Below the pieces are notes generated by a model. The model was not told where the DNA came from. It ran no database searches and saw only the letters and a program-made list of their open reading frames with translations. DNA of 64,000 bases from positions 5,434,501-5,498,500 of the forward strand of contig NZ_WBXN01000004.1 in NCBI RefSeq assembly GCF_008973465.1, given 5' to 3'. The position numbers and the translations under genes are program-made. This document shows, one piece after another, positions 1 to 7,841 of the stretch; the first letter of the stretch is position 1, and each line of letters starts with the position of its first letter. This stretch comes from Streptomyces sp. SS1-1 (GTDB lineage: Bacteria > Actinomycetota > Actinomycetes > Streptomycetales > Streptomycetaceae).

Positions 1-424
1 GGGGCACGTAGGAGGCGGCGGGCTTGCCGGCGGTGTCGGTGGGCTGCACCGAGGCGGCCTGGTCGGAGCCGCGGACCTCGTACGCGCGCGGGCGGTGCGG
101 GTCGCGGCGGAGGAAGCCCTTGCGCTCGAGCGCCATCAGCTGATGGGCGACCGAGGACGTGCTCGACAGGCCGACCGCCTGACCGATCTCGCGCATCGAT
201 GGCGGGTATCCCCGCCGCTGCACGGAATCCCTGATGACCTCGATCACTCGGCGCTGGCGGTCCGTGAGTCCCGAGCTGTCGGCCCGGATGCCGGGAGGTC
301 GGCCCGGGAGCGAGCGCTTCTGCGCCTCGGGATTCACGGTTTCGTTCATCGCATGCACCGGCTCGAGTCGGCCCTGGGAGCGGTCCTGGGCAGTGATGGT
401 GGCGCTGTCTGCGGTGGTGGTCAC
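1..424 (-). CDS. lexA: LexA repressor, N-terminal part (runs off the left edge)
   Basis: Represses SOS DNA-damage genes and is inactivated by RecA-stimulated self-cleavage. The visible 141 codons hold the N-terminal winged helix-turn-helix, including LTDRQRRVIEVIRDSVQRRG and SMREIGQAVGLSSTSSVAHQ, which is characteristic of actinobacterial LexA. The cleavage site and the Ser/Lys catalytic domain lie beyond base 1. A GTG start at 424 begins the TTTADSATITAQDRS leader typical of Streptomyces LexA. An ATG further inside (MNETVNPE) is an alternative start. The gene diverges from nrdR and has an SOS box about 60 bp upstream, so autoregulation is expected. Confidence 0.93.
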   Translation of the reverse strand, partial: MTTTADSATITAQDRSQGRLEPVHAMNETVNPEAQKRSLPGRPPGIRADSSGLTDRQRRVIEVIRDSVQRRGYPPSMREIGQAVGLSSTSSVAHQLMALERKGFLRRDPHRPRAYEVRGSDQAASVQPTDTAGKPAASYVP

Positions 425-484
425 GTCGGCCCCTCTCGATGGTCTCCCTGCTGCACAACGGTAGTTGCTTTCGAAAGGTTGCGC

Positions 485-498
485 CAAACACACGTTCG
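485..498. promoter_or_regulatory. SOS (LexA) box upstream of lexA
   Basis: On the minus strand this reads CGAACGTGTGTTTG, matching the Gram-positive/actinobacterial SOS consensus CGAAC-RNRY-GTTYG at every defined position. It lies about 60 bp upstream of the lexA GTG, where an autoregulatory operator is expected. Confidence 0.85.
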
Positions 499-871
499 AG
501 TGAAAAATCGCGGATCGTCTTACGTGATCACAGGGTGGGGTGTATGGCTGGCAAGTTTTCCCGGCGGGCGAAGGGGCCCCTTGTTGTACTCTTCACCGCC
601 GGGGCCACGGCCTCGTAGGTGGTTGCCCCAGTCTGCCATCCGGGACCGCCCGTCTCGTGGACCGACCCCCATCTGCCCGGGAGTCCCACCTCCCCTCCGT
701 GCGGCGCTCACGCTATCTCCGTATGTCCCGGGGCGATACGGCCGTGCGCCCGAATGTGCGGCGTGAAAGCGCCGCCGCGGGGCACACGGCCCGGGGGCCG
801 CGACCCTCTCGCGCACCGCGTCCGGCACGACACACGCCCGACACGCGCTACGGCGTGGATGTATGGGCCAA
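499..871. other. Remainder of the lexA–nrdR intergenic region
   Basis: GC-rich spacer with no credible coding frame. I looked for a cobalamin riboswitch, because nrdJ encodes a B12-dependent enzyme, but saw no B12-box-like sequence. The region presumably carries the two divergent promoters; I could not assign -35/-10 elements confidently. Confidence 0.4.
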
Positions 872-887
872 CCCCCACATGTAGTGG
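872..887. promoter_or_regulatory. Candidate NrdR box upstream of nrdRJ
   Basis: CCCCCACATGTAGTGG fits the core of the 16-bp NrdR-box consensus (acaCwAtATaTwGtgt), keeping the C-N-A-N-AT-N-T-w-G pattern. It lies about 140 bp before nrdR. Streptomyces NrdR binds tandem boxes at both ribonucleotide reductase operons. A second, weaker copy one to three helical turns upstream could not be defined by eye. Confidence 0.55.
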
Positions 888-1027
888 TTGGATTGCGGCA
901 GCGGCCCAGAAGTTGTGGCGACCCCGGTCTTCGAACGCTCGGAGATCGCCTATGCTGGGGGCTGCTTCGCGGGGCCGATGTGGCCCGGCGAGGCTGTTGA
1001 GTCTGCTGTGAGGGAGGGTTCGGAGCC

Positions 1028-1594
1028 ATGCACTGCCCCTTCTGCAGGCACCCCGACAGCCGCGTGGTCGACAGCCGTACGACCGACGACGGCACGTCGA
1101 TCCGCAGGCGCCGTCAGTGTCCCGACTGCTCCCGTCGTTTCACGACCGTGGAGACGTGCTCACTGATGGTGATCAAGCGGTCCGGAGTCACCGAACCGTT
1201 CAGCCGTACCAAGGTCATCAACGGTGTGCGCAAGGCGTGCCAGGGACGGCCTGTCACCGAGGACGCCCTCGCCCAGCTCGGCCAGCGGGTCGAGGAGGCG
1301 GTGCGCGCCACCGGGAGCGCCGAGCTGACCACCCACGACGTGGGCCTGGCCATACTCGGCCCGCTGCAGGAGCTCGACCTCGTCGCCTATCTGCGGTTCG
1401 CCTCCGTGTACCGGGCGTTCGACTCGCTCGAGGATTTCGAGGCCGCGATCGTGGAGCTGAGGGAGACGACGGGCCACCGCGCCACGGACGACGACCGCGC
1501 CGGCGAGGCGCGCGCGGACACGGGGGGCCAGGAGGACGACGGCGGGACCGCGGGGGCCGTACCGGTGCCCGTGCCCGCCGAAGCCGCCGACTGA
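1028..1594 (+). CDS. nrdR: Transcriptional repressor NrdR
   Basis: Zn-ribbon/ATP-cone repressor that senses (d)ATP and controls ribonucleotide reductase genes. The zinc ribbon has Cys3, Cys6, Cys31 and Cys34, followed by the ATP-cone (about residues 46–136, beginning LMVIKRSGVTEPFSRTKV). The protein is 188 aa, slightly longer than the usual 150–180 because of an acidic, low-complexity tail after residue 150. The ATG is preceded by GGAGGG at good spacing. It lies 162 bp upstream of nrdJ, the usual Streptomyces nrdRJ order, so it probably represses its own operon. Confidence 0.97.
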   Translation: MHCPFCRHPDSRVVDSRTTDDGTSIRRRRQCPDCSRRFTTVETCSLMVIKRSGVTEPFSRTKVINGVRKACQGRPVTEDALAQLGQRVEEAVRATGSAELTTHDVGLAILGPLQELDLVAYLRFASVYRAFDSLEDFEAAIVELRETTGHRATDDDRAGEARADTGGQEDDGGTAGAVPVPVPAEAAD

Positions 1595-1756
1595 GGGCCG
1601 GCCGGACCGGCGTCGAGAGACCGGATCCGGCCGGGAGGCGGCGAAGAAAGACGTGTCGCGGGCGGCACCAGAGGGTGCCCGCGGCGAAGGACAGAACACG
1701 TGCCACGGGGAACATCGGGGCACTTCAGGGCGTTTTCGCCCGTACAGGGAGGCGGC

Positions 1757-4651
1757 ATGACAGAGACGGCGAGCGGTCCGGCACGGAGTTCCCGCGCCAA
1801 GGGCGGCAAGACGGCCAAGGGGCTGCGTATCGAGCGCATCCACACCACCCCCGGCGTGCACCCGTACGACGAGGTGGCCTGGGAGCGCCGTGACGTCGTC
1901 ATGACCAACTGGCGCGACGGCTCGGTCAACTTCGAGCAGCGCGGCGTCGAGTTCCCCGACTTCTGGTCGGTGAACGCGGTCAACATCGTCACCAGCAAGT
2001 ACTTCCGGGGCGCCGTCGGCACCCCGCAGCGCGAGGTGAGCCTGAAGCAGCTCATCGACCGCATCGTGAAGACGTACCGGAAGGCCGGCGAGGACCACAA
2101 GTACTTCGCGTCGCCCGCCGACGCCGAGATCTTCGAGCACGAGCTCGCCTACGCCCTGCTCCACCAGATCTTCAGCTTCAACAGCCCCGTGTGGTTCAAC
2201 GTGGGCACGCCGCAGCCCCAGCAGGTCTCCGCCTGCTTCATCCTGTCCGTCGACGACTCCATGGAGTCGATCCTCGACTGGTACAAGGAAGAGGGCATGA
2301 TCTTCAAGGGCGGCTCCGGCGCCGGCCTGAACCTCTCCCGCATCCGCTCCTCCAAGGAGCTGCTGTCCTCCGGCGGCAACGCCTCGGGTCCGGTCTCCTT
2401 CATGCGCGGTGCCGACGCCTCCGCGGGCACCATCAAGTCGGGCGGCGCCACCCGCCGCGCCGCCAAGATGGTCATCCTCGACGTCGACCACCCCGACATC
2501 GAGGACTTCATCGAGACCAAGGTGAAGGAGGAGGAGAAGATCCGCGCCCTGCGCGACGCGGGCTTCGACATGGACCTGGGCGGCGACGACATCACGTCCG
2601 TCCAGTACCAGAACGCCAACAACTCGGTCCGTGTGAACGACGAGTTCATGAAGGCCGTCGAGCAGGGCGGGAAGTTCGGCCTGCGCGCCCGCATGACCGG
2701 CGAGGTCATCGAGGAGGTCGACGCCAAGTCGCTCTTCCGCAAGATGGCCGAGGCCGCCTGGGCCTGTGCCGACCCCGGCATCCAGTACGACGACACCATC
2801 AACCACTGGCACACGTGCCCGGAGTCCGGCCGGATCAACGGCTCGAACCCGTGCAGCGAGTACATGCACCTGGACAACACGTCCTGCAACCTCGCCTCGC
2901 TGAACCTGATGAAGTTCCTCAAGGACGACGGCAAGGGCCACCAGTCCTTCGAGATCGAGCGCTTCGCCAAGGTCGTCGAGCTCGTCATCACCGCGATGGA
3001 CATCTCCATCTGCTTCGCCGACTTCCCGACGGAGAAGATCGGTGAGAACACGCGCGCGTTCCGCCAGCTCGGCATCGGCTACGCCAACCTCGGCGCCCTG
3101 CTGATGGCGACCGGCCACGCCTACGACTCCGACGGCGGCCGCGCCCTCGCCGGTGCCATCACCTCCCTGATGACCGGCACCTCGTACAAGCGCTCCGCCG
3201 AGCTCGCCGCGGTCGTCGGCCCGTACGACGGCTACGCCCGCAACGCCCAGCCGCACCTGCGCGTCATGAAGCAGCACGCCGACGCCAACGCCGCGGCCGT
3301 CCGCATGGACGACCTGGACACGCCGATCTGGGCCGCCGCCACGGAGGCCTGGCAGGACGTGCAGCGCCTCGGCGAGAAGAACGGCTTCCGCAACTCGCAG
3401 GCGTCCGTCATCGCCCCGACCGGCACCATCGGTCTCGCGATGTCCTGCGACACCACCGGCCTGGAGCCCGACCTCGCGCTGGTCAAGTTCAAGAAGCTGG
3501 TCGGCGGCGGCTCGATGCAGATCGTCAACGGCACCGTCCCGCAGGCCCTGCGCCGCCTGGGCTACCAGGAGGAGCAGATCGAGGCGATCGTCGCCCACAT
3601 CGCCGAGCACGGCAATGTGATCGACGCCCCCGGCCTCAAGCAGGAGCACTACGAGGTGTTCGACTGCGCCATGGGCGAGCGCTCCATCTCCGCGATGGGC
3701 CACGTCCGCATGATGGCCGCGATCCAGCCCTGGATCTCCGGCGCCCTCTCCAAGACCGTCAACCTGCCGGAGACGGCGACGGTCGAGGACGTCGAGGAGG
3801 TCTACTTCGAGGCCTGGAAGATGGGCGTCAAGGCGCTCGCCATCTACCGCGACAACTGCAAGGTCGGCCAGCCCCTCTCCGCCAAGACCAAGGAGAAGGA
3901 GAAGACCGAGATCACGGAGAAGGCCGAGGCCACCATCCGTGAGACGGTCGAGAAGGTCGTCGAGTACCGCCCGGTCCGCAAGCGCCTGCCCAAGGGCCGT
4001 CCCGGGATCACGACGTCCTTCACCGTCGGCGGCGCCGAGGGCTACATGACCGCCAACTCCTACCCGGACGACGGTCTCGGCGAGGTCTTCCTGAAGATGT
4101 CCAAGCAGGGTTCGACCCTCGCCGGCATGATGGACGCCTTCTCCATCGCGGTCTCCGTCGGCCTCCAGTACGGCGTGCCGCTGGAGACGTACGTCTCGAA
4201 GTTCACCAACATGCGCTTCGAGCCGGCCGGTATGACGGACGACCCGGACGTGCGGATGGCGCAGTCGATCGTCGACTACATCTTCCGCCGCCTGGCGCTG
4301 GACTTCCTGCCCTTCGAGACGCGCTCCGCGCTCGGCATCCACTCCGCCGAGGAGCGTCAGCGCCACCTGGAGACCGGCTCGTACGAGCCCTCCGAGGACG
4401 AGGTCGACGTCGAGGGCCTGGCCCAGTCGGCGCCGCGCGCCCAGGAGCTGAAGGCCGTCGCCACGCCGAAGGCCGAGGTCGAGGCGGCCAAGCCCGCCCC
4501 GAAGCAGGCCCACACCAGCGCCGAGCTGGTGGAGATGCAGCTGGGCATCCAGGCCGACGCCCCGCTGTGCTTCTCCTGCGGCACGAAGATGCAGCGGGCC
4601 GGTTCCTGCTACATCTGCGAGGGCTGCGGCTCGACCAGCGGCTGCAGCTGA
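1757..4651 (+). CDS. nrdJ: Vitamin B12-dependent ribonucleoside-diphosphate reductase (class II)
   Basis: Reduces ribonucleotides to deoxyribonucleotides with adenosylcobalamin and needs no oxygen. The protein is 964 aa. The radical-site signature N364-P-C366-S-E368 (NxCxE) is intact. The C-terminal ~30 residues carry a cysteine cluster (CFSCGTK, CYICEGCG) for dithiol shuttling or metal binding, preceded by a charged linker after about residue 890. The ATG at 1757 follows GGGAGGCGGC; an in-frame GTG at 1700 lacks a comparable RBS. It sits downstream of nrdR and is probably NrdR-controlled. Third-position GC is very strong, as expected of a highly expressed core gene. Confidence 0.97.
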   Translation: MTETASGPARSSRAKGGKTAKGLRIERIHTTPGVHPYDEVAWERRDVVMTNWRDGSVNFEQRGVEFPDFWSVNAVNIVTSKYFRGAVGTPQREVSLKQLIDRIVKTYRKAGEDHKYFASPADAEIFEHELAYALLHQIFSFNSPVWFNVGTPQPQQVSACFILSVDDSMESILDWYKEEGMIFKGGSGAGLNLSRIRSSKELLSSGGNASGPVSFMRGADASAGTIKSGGATRRAAKMVILDVDHPDIEDFIETKVKEEEKIRALRDAGFDMDLGGDDITSVQYQNANNSVRVNDEFMKAVEQGGKFGLRARMTGEVIEEVDAKSLFRKMAEAAWACADPGIQYDDTINHWHTCPESGRINGSNPCSEYMHLDNTSCNLASLNLMKFLKDDGKGHQSFEIERFAKVVELVITAMDISICFADFPTEKIGENTRAFRQLGIGYANLGALLMATGHAYDSDGGRALAGAITSLMTGTSYKRSAELAAVVGPYDGYARNAQPHLRVMKQHADANAAAVRMDDLDTPIWAAATEAWQDVQRLGEKNGFRNSQASVIAPTGTIGLAMSCDTTGLEPDLALVKFKKLVGGGSMQIVNGTVPQALRRLGYQEEQIEAIVAHIAEHGNVIDAPGLKQEHYEVFDCAMGERSISAMGHVRMMAAIQPWISGALSKTVNLPETATVEDVEEVYFEAWKMGVKALAIYRDNCKVGQPLSAKTKEKEKTEITEKAEATIRETVEKVVEYRPVRKRLPKGRPGITTSFTVGGAEGYMTANSYPDDGLGEVFLKMSKQGSTLAGMMDAFSIAVSVGLQYGVPLETYVSKFTNMRFEPAGMTDDPDVRMAQSIVDYIFRRLALDFLPFETRSALGIHSAEERQRHLETGSYEPSEDEVDVEGLAQSAPRAQELKAVATPKAEVEAAKPAPKQAHTSAELVEMQLGIQADAPLCFSCGTKMQRAGSCYICEGCGSTSGCS

Positions 4652-4674
4652 CCCGCTGACGACTGACGCGTGAC

Positions 4675-4709
4675 GAGAGGGGCGCCGGCTTCGTGCCGGC
4701 GCCCCTCTC
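4675..4709. terminator. Strong hairpin between convergent nrdJ and terD-like genes
   Basis: A perfect 15-bp stem (GAGAGGGGCGCCGGC pairing with its complement) closes on a 5-nt loop, TTCGT. It lies 23 bp after the nrdJ stop and 22 bp before the end of the convergent gene. Streptomyces terminators commonly lack a T-tract, so it may act in both directions. Confidence 0.8.
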
Positions 4710-4731
4710 CCGTGTCCGTCCGCCGCCCGCC

Positions 4732-5262
4732 TCAGGCGCGGCGGTGACCCATCGTCCGGGTGAAGGCCGCCGGATCGTCCTCGAAGCCGTGCACGCCGGG
4801 ACGGAAGTCCCACGTCGTCGAGCCCTCCCGGACGAACTCCGCGATCGTCGCCGCCGTCGCGCCGAGGACCCCGCCGAAGTCGTTCTCGGCCAGGACCGTG
4901 TAGCCCTCGCGGATGCGCAGGGCCGGATTGACGACACTCACGAAGGTCCGCTGCGCCGGGTGCTGCTGGATGACCACGCCGACCACCACGCGCGCGTACC
5001 GGGCGTCGAGCCGCTCGAGCTCCACGGTCAGCACCTCGTCCCAGCCGAAGCCCTGGCCGTCCTTGCTGTCGCGGTTCAGATGGATCGTGCCGTCGGGGGA
5101 GCGGCTGTCGAAGTGGACGACGTAGGCGGGATCGCCGTAGGGATCGTCCGCCGTGTAGGTGGCGGCCACTATGTCCAGGTCGGTGGGTGGCTGCCCGGTG
5201 GGACTCGGATCCCACTTGACCGAGATCTCGACCTTCCGGAAGCTCTTGCTGATGGCGTTCAC
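4732..5262 (-). CDS. TerD family protein
   Basis: TerD-domain proteins are calcium-binding and linked to tellurite resistance and, in Streptomyces, to development. Their biochemical role is unsettled. The 176-aa protein has the family pattern: LDIVAATY near the start, VHFDSRSPDGTIHLNRDSKD in the middle and DFRPGVHGFEDDPAAF near the end. GTG at 5262 is chosen because it follows AAGGGGA and begins VNAISKSFRKVEISVKW; the longer frame upstream is arginine-rich filler. It is a stand-alone copy, not part of a ter cluster. Confidence 0.88.
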   Translation of the reverse strand: MNAISKSFRKVEISVKWDPSPTGQPPTDLDIVAATYTADDPYGDPAYVVHFDSRSPDGTIHLNRDSKDGQGFGWDEVLTVELERLDARYARVVVGVVIQQHPAQRTFVSVVNPALRIREGYTVLAENDFGGVLGATAATIAEFVREGSTTWDFRPGVHGFEDDPAAFTRTMGHRRA

Positions 5263-5405
5263 CAGGTTTCCCCTTCCCCGTACCGCGACTGCCTCGACCC
5301 GAACTGCCCTGCGGACAAGGCCGGTTGTCCATCCTGCCACGCGAAGCGGAGCCCGTGCCGCCAAGCACCTGTGCCGACCGTGACCGGCGCCACGCCCCCT
5401 GGCCT

Positions 5406-5411
5406 TACGAT
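5406..5411 (+). promoter_or_regulatory. -10 element of a leaderless promoter (DUF4937 gene)
   Basis: TACGAT ends 6 bp before the GTG start at 5418, with no ribosome-binding site between. This spacing puts the transcription start at or next to the start codon. Confidence 0.6.
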
Positions 5412-5417
5412 GGCGCG

Positions 5418-6023
5418 GTGCTGGTCAAGTGGATTCGCTGCACCGTGGTGGACCGCCGCGGTTTTGAGCGGGGGCAGCGGAAATGGGCGGGGCTTCTGGG
5501 GGAGCCGGGGTTCAGGGGACAAGGCGGTGGGTGGAGCCGGGGACGGCAGGGGGTCGCGCACGTCTTCTCGTTCTGGGAGAGTCGTTCCTTCTACGACTCC
5601 TTCATGGCCCGTTCGCACGACCGGCTGGCCGCGACCCAGTCGGGCACCTTCAAGGACGCGCAGGTCAAGCTGTTCGACTACCGCTTCGACGTGAAGACGG
5701 GCTTCGAGCCGCGCTTCACCGACGCGGACCTCGTCCGGGTCGCGCACTGCCGGGTCCACGAGGAGCGGGCCGAGCACTTCACGCTCATGCAGGAGAAGGT
5801 CTGGAACCCCGCGATGGCGGGCTCCCCGGGCATGATCCGCGGGCTGTTCGGCGAGGCGCCGGGCCCCGAGTTCCTGATCCTGTCCATGTGGCGCTCGGCC
5901 GCCGAGCACGGGAAGTACCGCACCGAACGGGTGGAGCGGCTGGCCCTGCGGGCCCAGACGGAGGCCGACATCGCCGCCCTCACCGGTGACATCGTGGAAC
6001 TGGAGCCCACCTGGACGGTCTGA
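5418..6023 (+). CDS. DUF4937 (YdbC-like) domain protein
   Basis: 201-aa soluble protein of unknown function. The start VLVKWIRCTVVDR is typical of the DUF4937/YdbC family, which has a dimeric alpha-beta barrel-like fold. The C-terminal half has FLILSMWRS and repeated short amphipathic strands. GTG at 5418 is preferred over earlier in-frame starts because it follows a -10 hexamer at leaderless spacing and matches the family N-terminus. No operon partner is evident: a 125-bp gap follows. Confidence 0.75.
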   Translation: MLVKWIRCTVVDRRGFERGQRKWAGLLGEPGFRGQGGGWSRGRQGVAHVFSFWESRSFYDSFMARSHDRLAATQSGTFKDAQVKLFDYRFDVKTGFEPRFTDADLVRVAHCRVHEERAEHFTLMQEKVWNPAMAGSPGMIRGLFGEAPGPEFLILSMWRSAAEHGKYRTERVERLALRAQTEADIAALTGDIVELEPTWTV

Positions 6024-6136
6024 CGGCACCCTCCCCGTTCGCGTTTCACGCGTCCCGATGTGACCCGTGGGGCGGGAAATGTGTGACCTACGCCGTATGG
6101 AGCCCCCAGGAGTGCTCGATCAGCGGTCACCCGATC

Positions 6137-6142
6137 TAGGGT
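6137..6142 (+). promoter_or_regulatory. -10 element of a leaderless promoter (histidine phosphatase gene)
   Basis: TAGGGT ends 6 bp upstream of the ATG at 6149, and no Shine-Dalgarno sequence fits between them. Confidence 0.65.
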
Positions 6143-6148
6143 TTTGGC

Positions 6149-6808
6149 ATGGCACGACCACGGCGCATCGTCCTTGTCCGGCACGGCGAGTCAACCGGCA
6201 ATGTTGATGACACCGTGTACGAGCGTGAACCCGACCATGCTCTGGCCCTCACCGAGCGGGGCCGGCAGCAGGCGGAGGAGACCGGCAAACGGCTGCGCGA
6301 GGTCTTCGGCCGCGAACGCGTCAGCGTGTACGTCTCCCCCTACCGCCGCACGCACGAGACCCTGCGTGCCTTCCACCTCGACCCCGAGCTCATACGGGTC
6401 CGCGAGGAGCCCCGGCTGCGGGAGCAGGACTGGGGGAACTGGCAGGACTGCGACGACGTCCGCCTCCAGAAGGCGTACCGGGACGCCTACGGGCACTTCT
6501 TCTACCGCTTCGCGCAGGGCGAGTCCGGCGCCGACGTCTACGACCGGGTCGGCGGCTTCCTGGAGAGCCTCTTCCGCAGCTTCGAGGCCCCCGACCACCC
6601 GCCGAACGTGCTGCTCGTGACCCATGGGCTGGCCATGCGGCTGTTCTGCATGCGCTGGTTCCACTGGACGGTCGCGGAATTCGAATCCCTGTCCAATCCG
6701 GGGAACGCCGAGATGCGGATGCTCGTTCTCGGGGACGACGGCAAGTACACCCTGGACCGGCCGTTCGACCGCTGGCGTGACCCGGAGCCGTACGGGATCA
6801 CCGGATAG
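6149..6808 (+). CDS. Histidine phosphatase family protein (phosphoglycerate mutase-like)
   Basis: 219-aa member of the histidine phosphatase superfamily. The catalytic LVRHGES signature is at residues 7–13, with a second histidine in LLVTHGLAMRL. Substrates in this branch vary (phosphosugars, phosphoserine, cofactor phosphates) and cannot be chosen from sequence. The gene is probably leaderless. It ends 12 bp before the ADP-ribosylglycohydrolase gene, so the two may be co-transcribed, although the second gene also has a TAGAGT hexamer just upstream. Confidence 0.9.
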   Translation: MARPRRIVLVRHGESTGNVDDTVYEREPDHALALTERGRQQAEETGKRLREVFGRERVSVYVSPYRRTHETLRAFHLDPELIRVREEPRLREQDWGNWQDCDDVRLQKAYRDAYGHFFYRFAQGESGADVYDRVGGFLESLFRSFEAPDHPPNVLLVTHGLAMRLFCMRWFHWTVAEFESLSNPGNAEMRMLVLGDDGKYTLDRPFDRWRDPEPYGITG

Positions 6809-6820
6809 AGTGGCAGGGCG

Positions 6821-7726
6821 ATGACCGCTGACTCCTCCTCCGCCGAGCGCCTGGAGCGCGCCCTCGCCAGCCTCCGCGGACTGGCGGTCGGGGACGCGCT
6901 GGGCTCGCAGTTCTTCGTCCCGGTGAACTACCCGCTGCTCAAGCGCCGCGAGCTGCCCGAGGGCCCCTGGCAGTGGACGGACGACACCGAGATGGCCGGT
7001 TCCGTGGTGGCCGTGCTGAGCGCCCACCACCGCATCGACCAGGACGCCCTCGCCCGCTCCTTCGCCGAGCACCACGACTTCGACCGGGGCTACGGTCCCG
7101 CCGTCAACCGGCTGCTGCGCCTGGTCCGGGAGGGCGGCGACTGGCGCGAGCTGTCCGCCGCCCTGTTCAACGGGCAGGGTTCGTGGGGGAACGGCGCGGC
7201 GATGCGGATCGCCCCCCTCGGCGCCTGGTACGCCGACGACCCCGAGCAGGCCACGCACCAGGCCGAGATCTCGGCCTACCCCACGCACCAGCACCGGGAG
7301 GCGGTCGTCGGGGCCATGGCGGTCGCCGCCGCGGCGGCGCTGGCCGCGGCTCCGGGCGGACCGCCCAGCCCCGAGAAGCTCCTCGACGACGTCGTCGCCC
7401 TCGTCCCCAAGAGCGCGGTCGCCGCGGGCCTGCGGCGCGCCCGGGACATGCTCGACTACGGCGACGCGGCCACCGTGGCGGCCGTCCTGGGCTGCGGCCG
7501 GCGGACGACCGCCCATGACACGGTGCCGTTCGCGCTCTGGTCGGCCGCCCGGGCCCTCGGTGACTACGAGGAGGCGTTCTGGACGACCGCCCAGGTCGGC
7601 GGCGACATGGACACGACCTGCGCCATCGTGGGCGGCGTGATCGCCTCCGGCACGGCGGGGCCGGTCCCGGCCGAGTGGCTGCGCCGGACCGAGGCGCTTC
7701 CGGAGTGGGTGCACGCCTCGGTGTAG
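6821..7726 (+). CDS. ADP-ribosylglycohydrolase family protein
   Basis: 301-aa DraG/ARH-like hydrolase that would remove ADP-ribose from proteins or small molecules. Metal-binding motifs are present: WTDDTEMAG near residue 51, GNGAAMRIAPLG in the middle and GGDMDTTCAIVGG near the C-terminus. These supply the paired aspartates and threonine of the two-metal site. It starts 12 bp after the histidine phosphatase gene. TAGAGT at 6806–6811 could also give a short-leader transcript. No ADP-ribosyltransferase is visible nearby, so its target is unknown. Confidence 0.9.
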   Translation: MTADSSSAERLERALASLRGLAVGDALGSQFFVPVNYPLLKRRELPEGPWQWTDDTEMAGSVVAVLSAHHRIDQDALARSFAEHHDFDRGYGPAVNRLLRLVREGGDWRELSAALFNGQGSWGNGAAMRIAPLGAWYADDPEQATHQAEISAYPTHQHREAVVGAMAVAAAAALAAAPGGPPSPEKLLDDVVALVPKSAVAAGLRRARDMLDYGDAATVAAVLGCGRRTTAHDTVPFALWSAARALGDYEEAFWTTAQVGGDMDTTCAIVGGVIASGTAGPVPAEWLRRTEALPEWVHASV

Positions 7727-7739
7727 CGGGGACGGCTCA

Positions 7740-7790
7740 CCGGGCCGGGGCCTGGATGACCGGCTGGATGCGTACGGATGACCGGCCCGG
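7740..7790. terminator. Candidate bidirectional hairpin between convergent genes
   Basis: CCGGGCCGG (7740–7748) is repeated inverted as CCGGCCCGG (7782–7790) around a 33-nt loop. The loop also contains GGATGACCGG duplicated. It sits between the converging ADP-ribosylglycohydrolase and MFS genes. The long loop makes terminator function uncertain. Confidence 0.35.
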
Positions 7791-7841
7791 GTCCTGGTGG
7801 ACCGGAGCCGGTCGTCCGCTGCCCGGTGAGGGGCCCGTGCG

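Noticed and set aside
499..1027. Cobalamin riboswitch upstream of nrdR/nrdJ
   Set aside because: Looked for because NrdJ needs B12; no B12-box-like sequence or matching fold could be seen. In S. coelicolor the riboswitch belongs to the class Ia operon.
1160..5368. Very long open frame on the minus strand opposite nrdR and nrdJ
   Set aside because: It is the high-GC mirror of the real genes: low complexity, rich in Gly/Arg/Leu/Asp/Val, with no motif, and it spans the nrdJ terminator.
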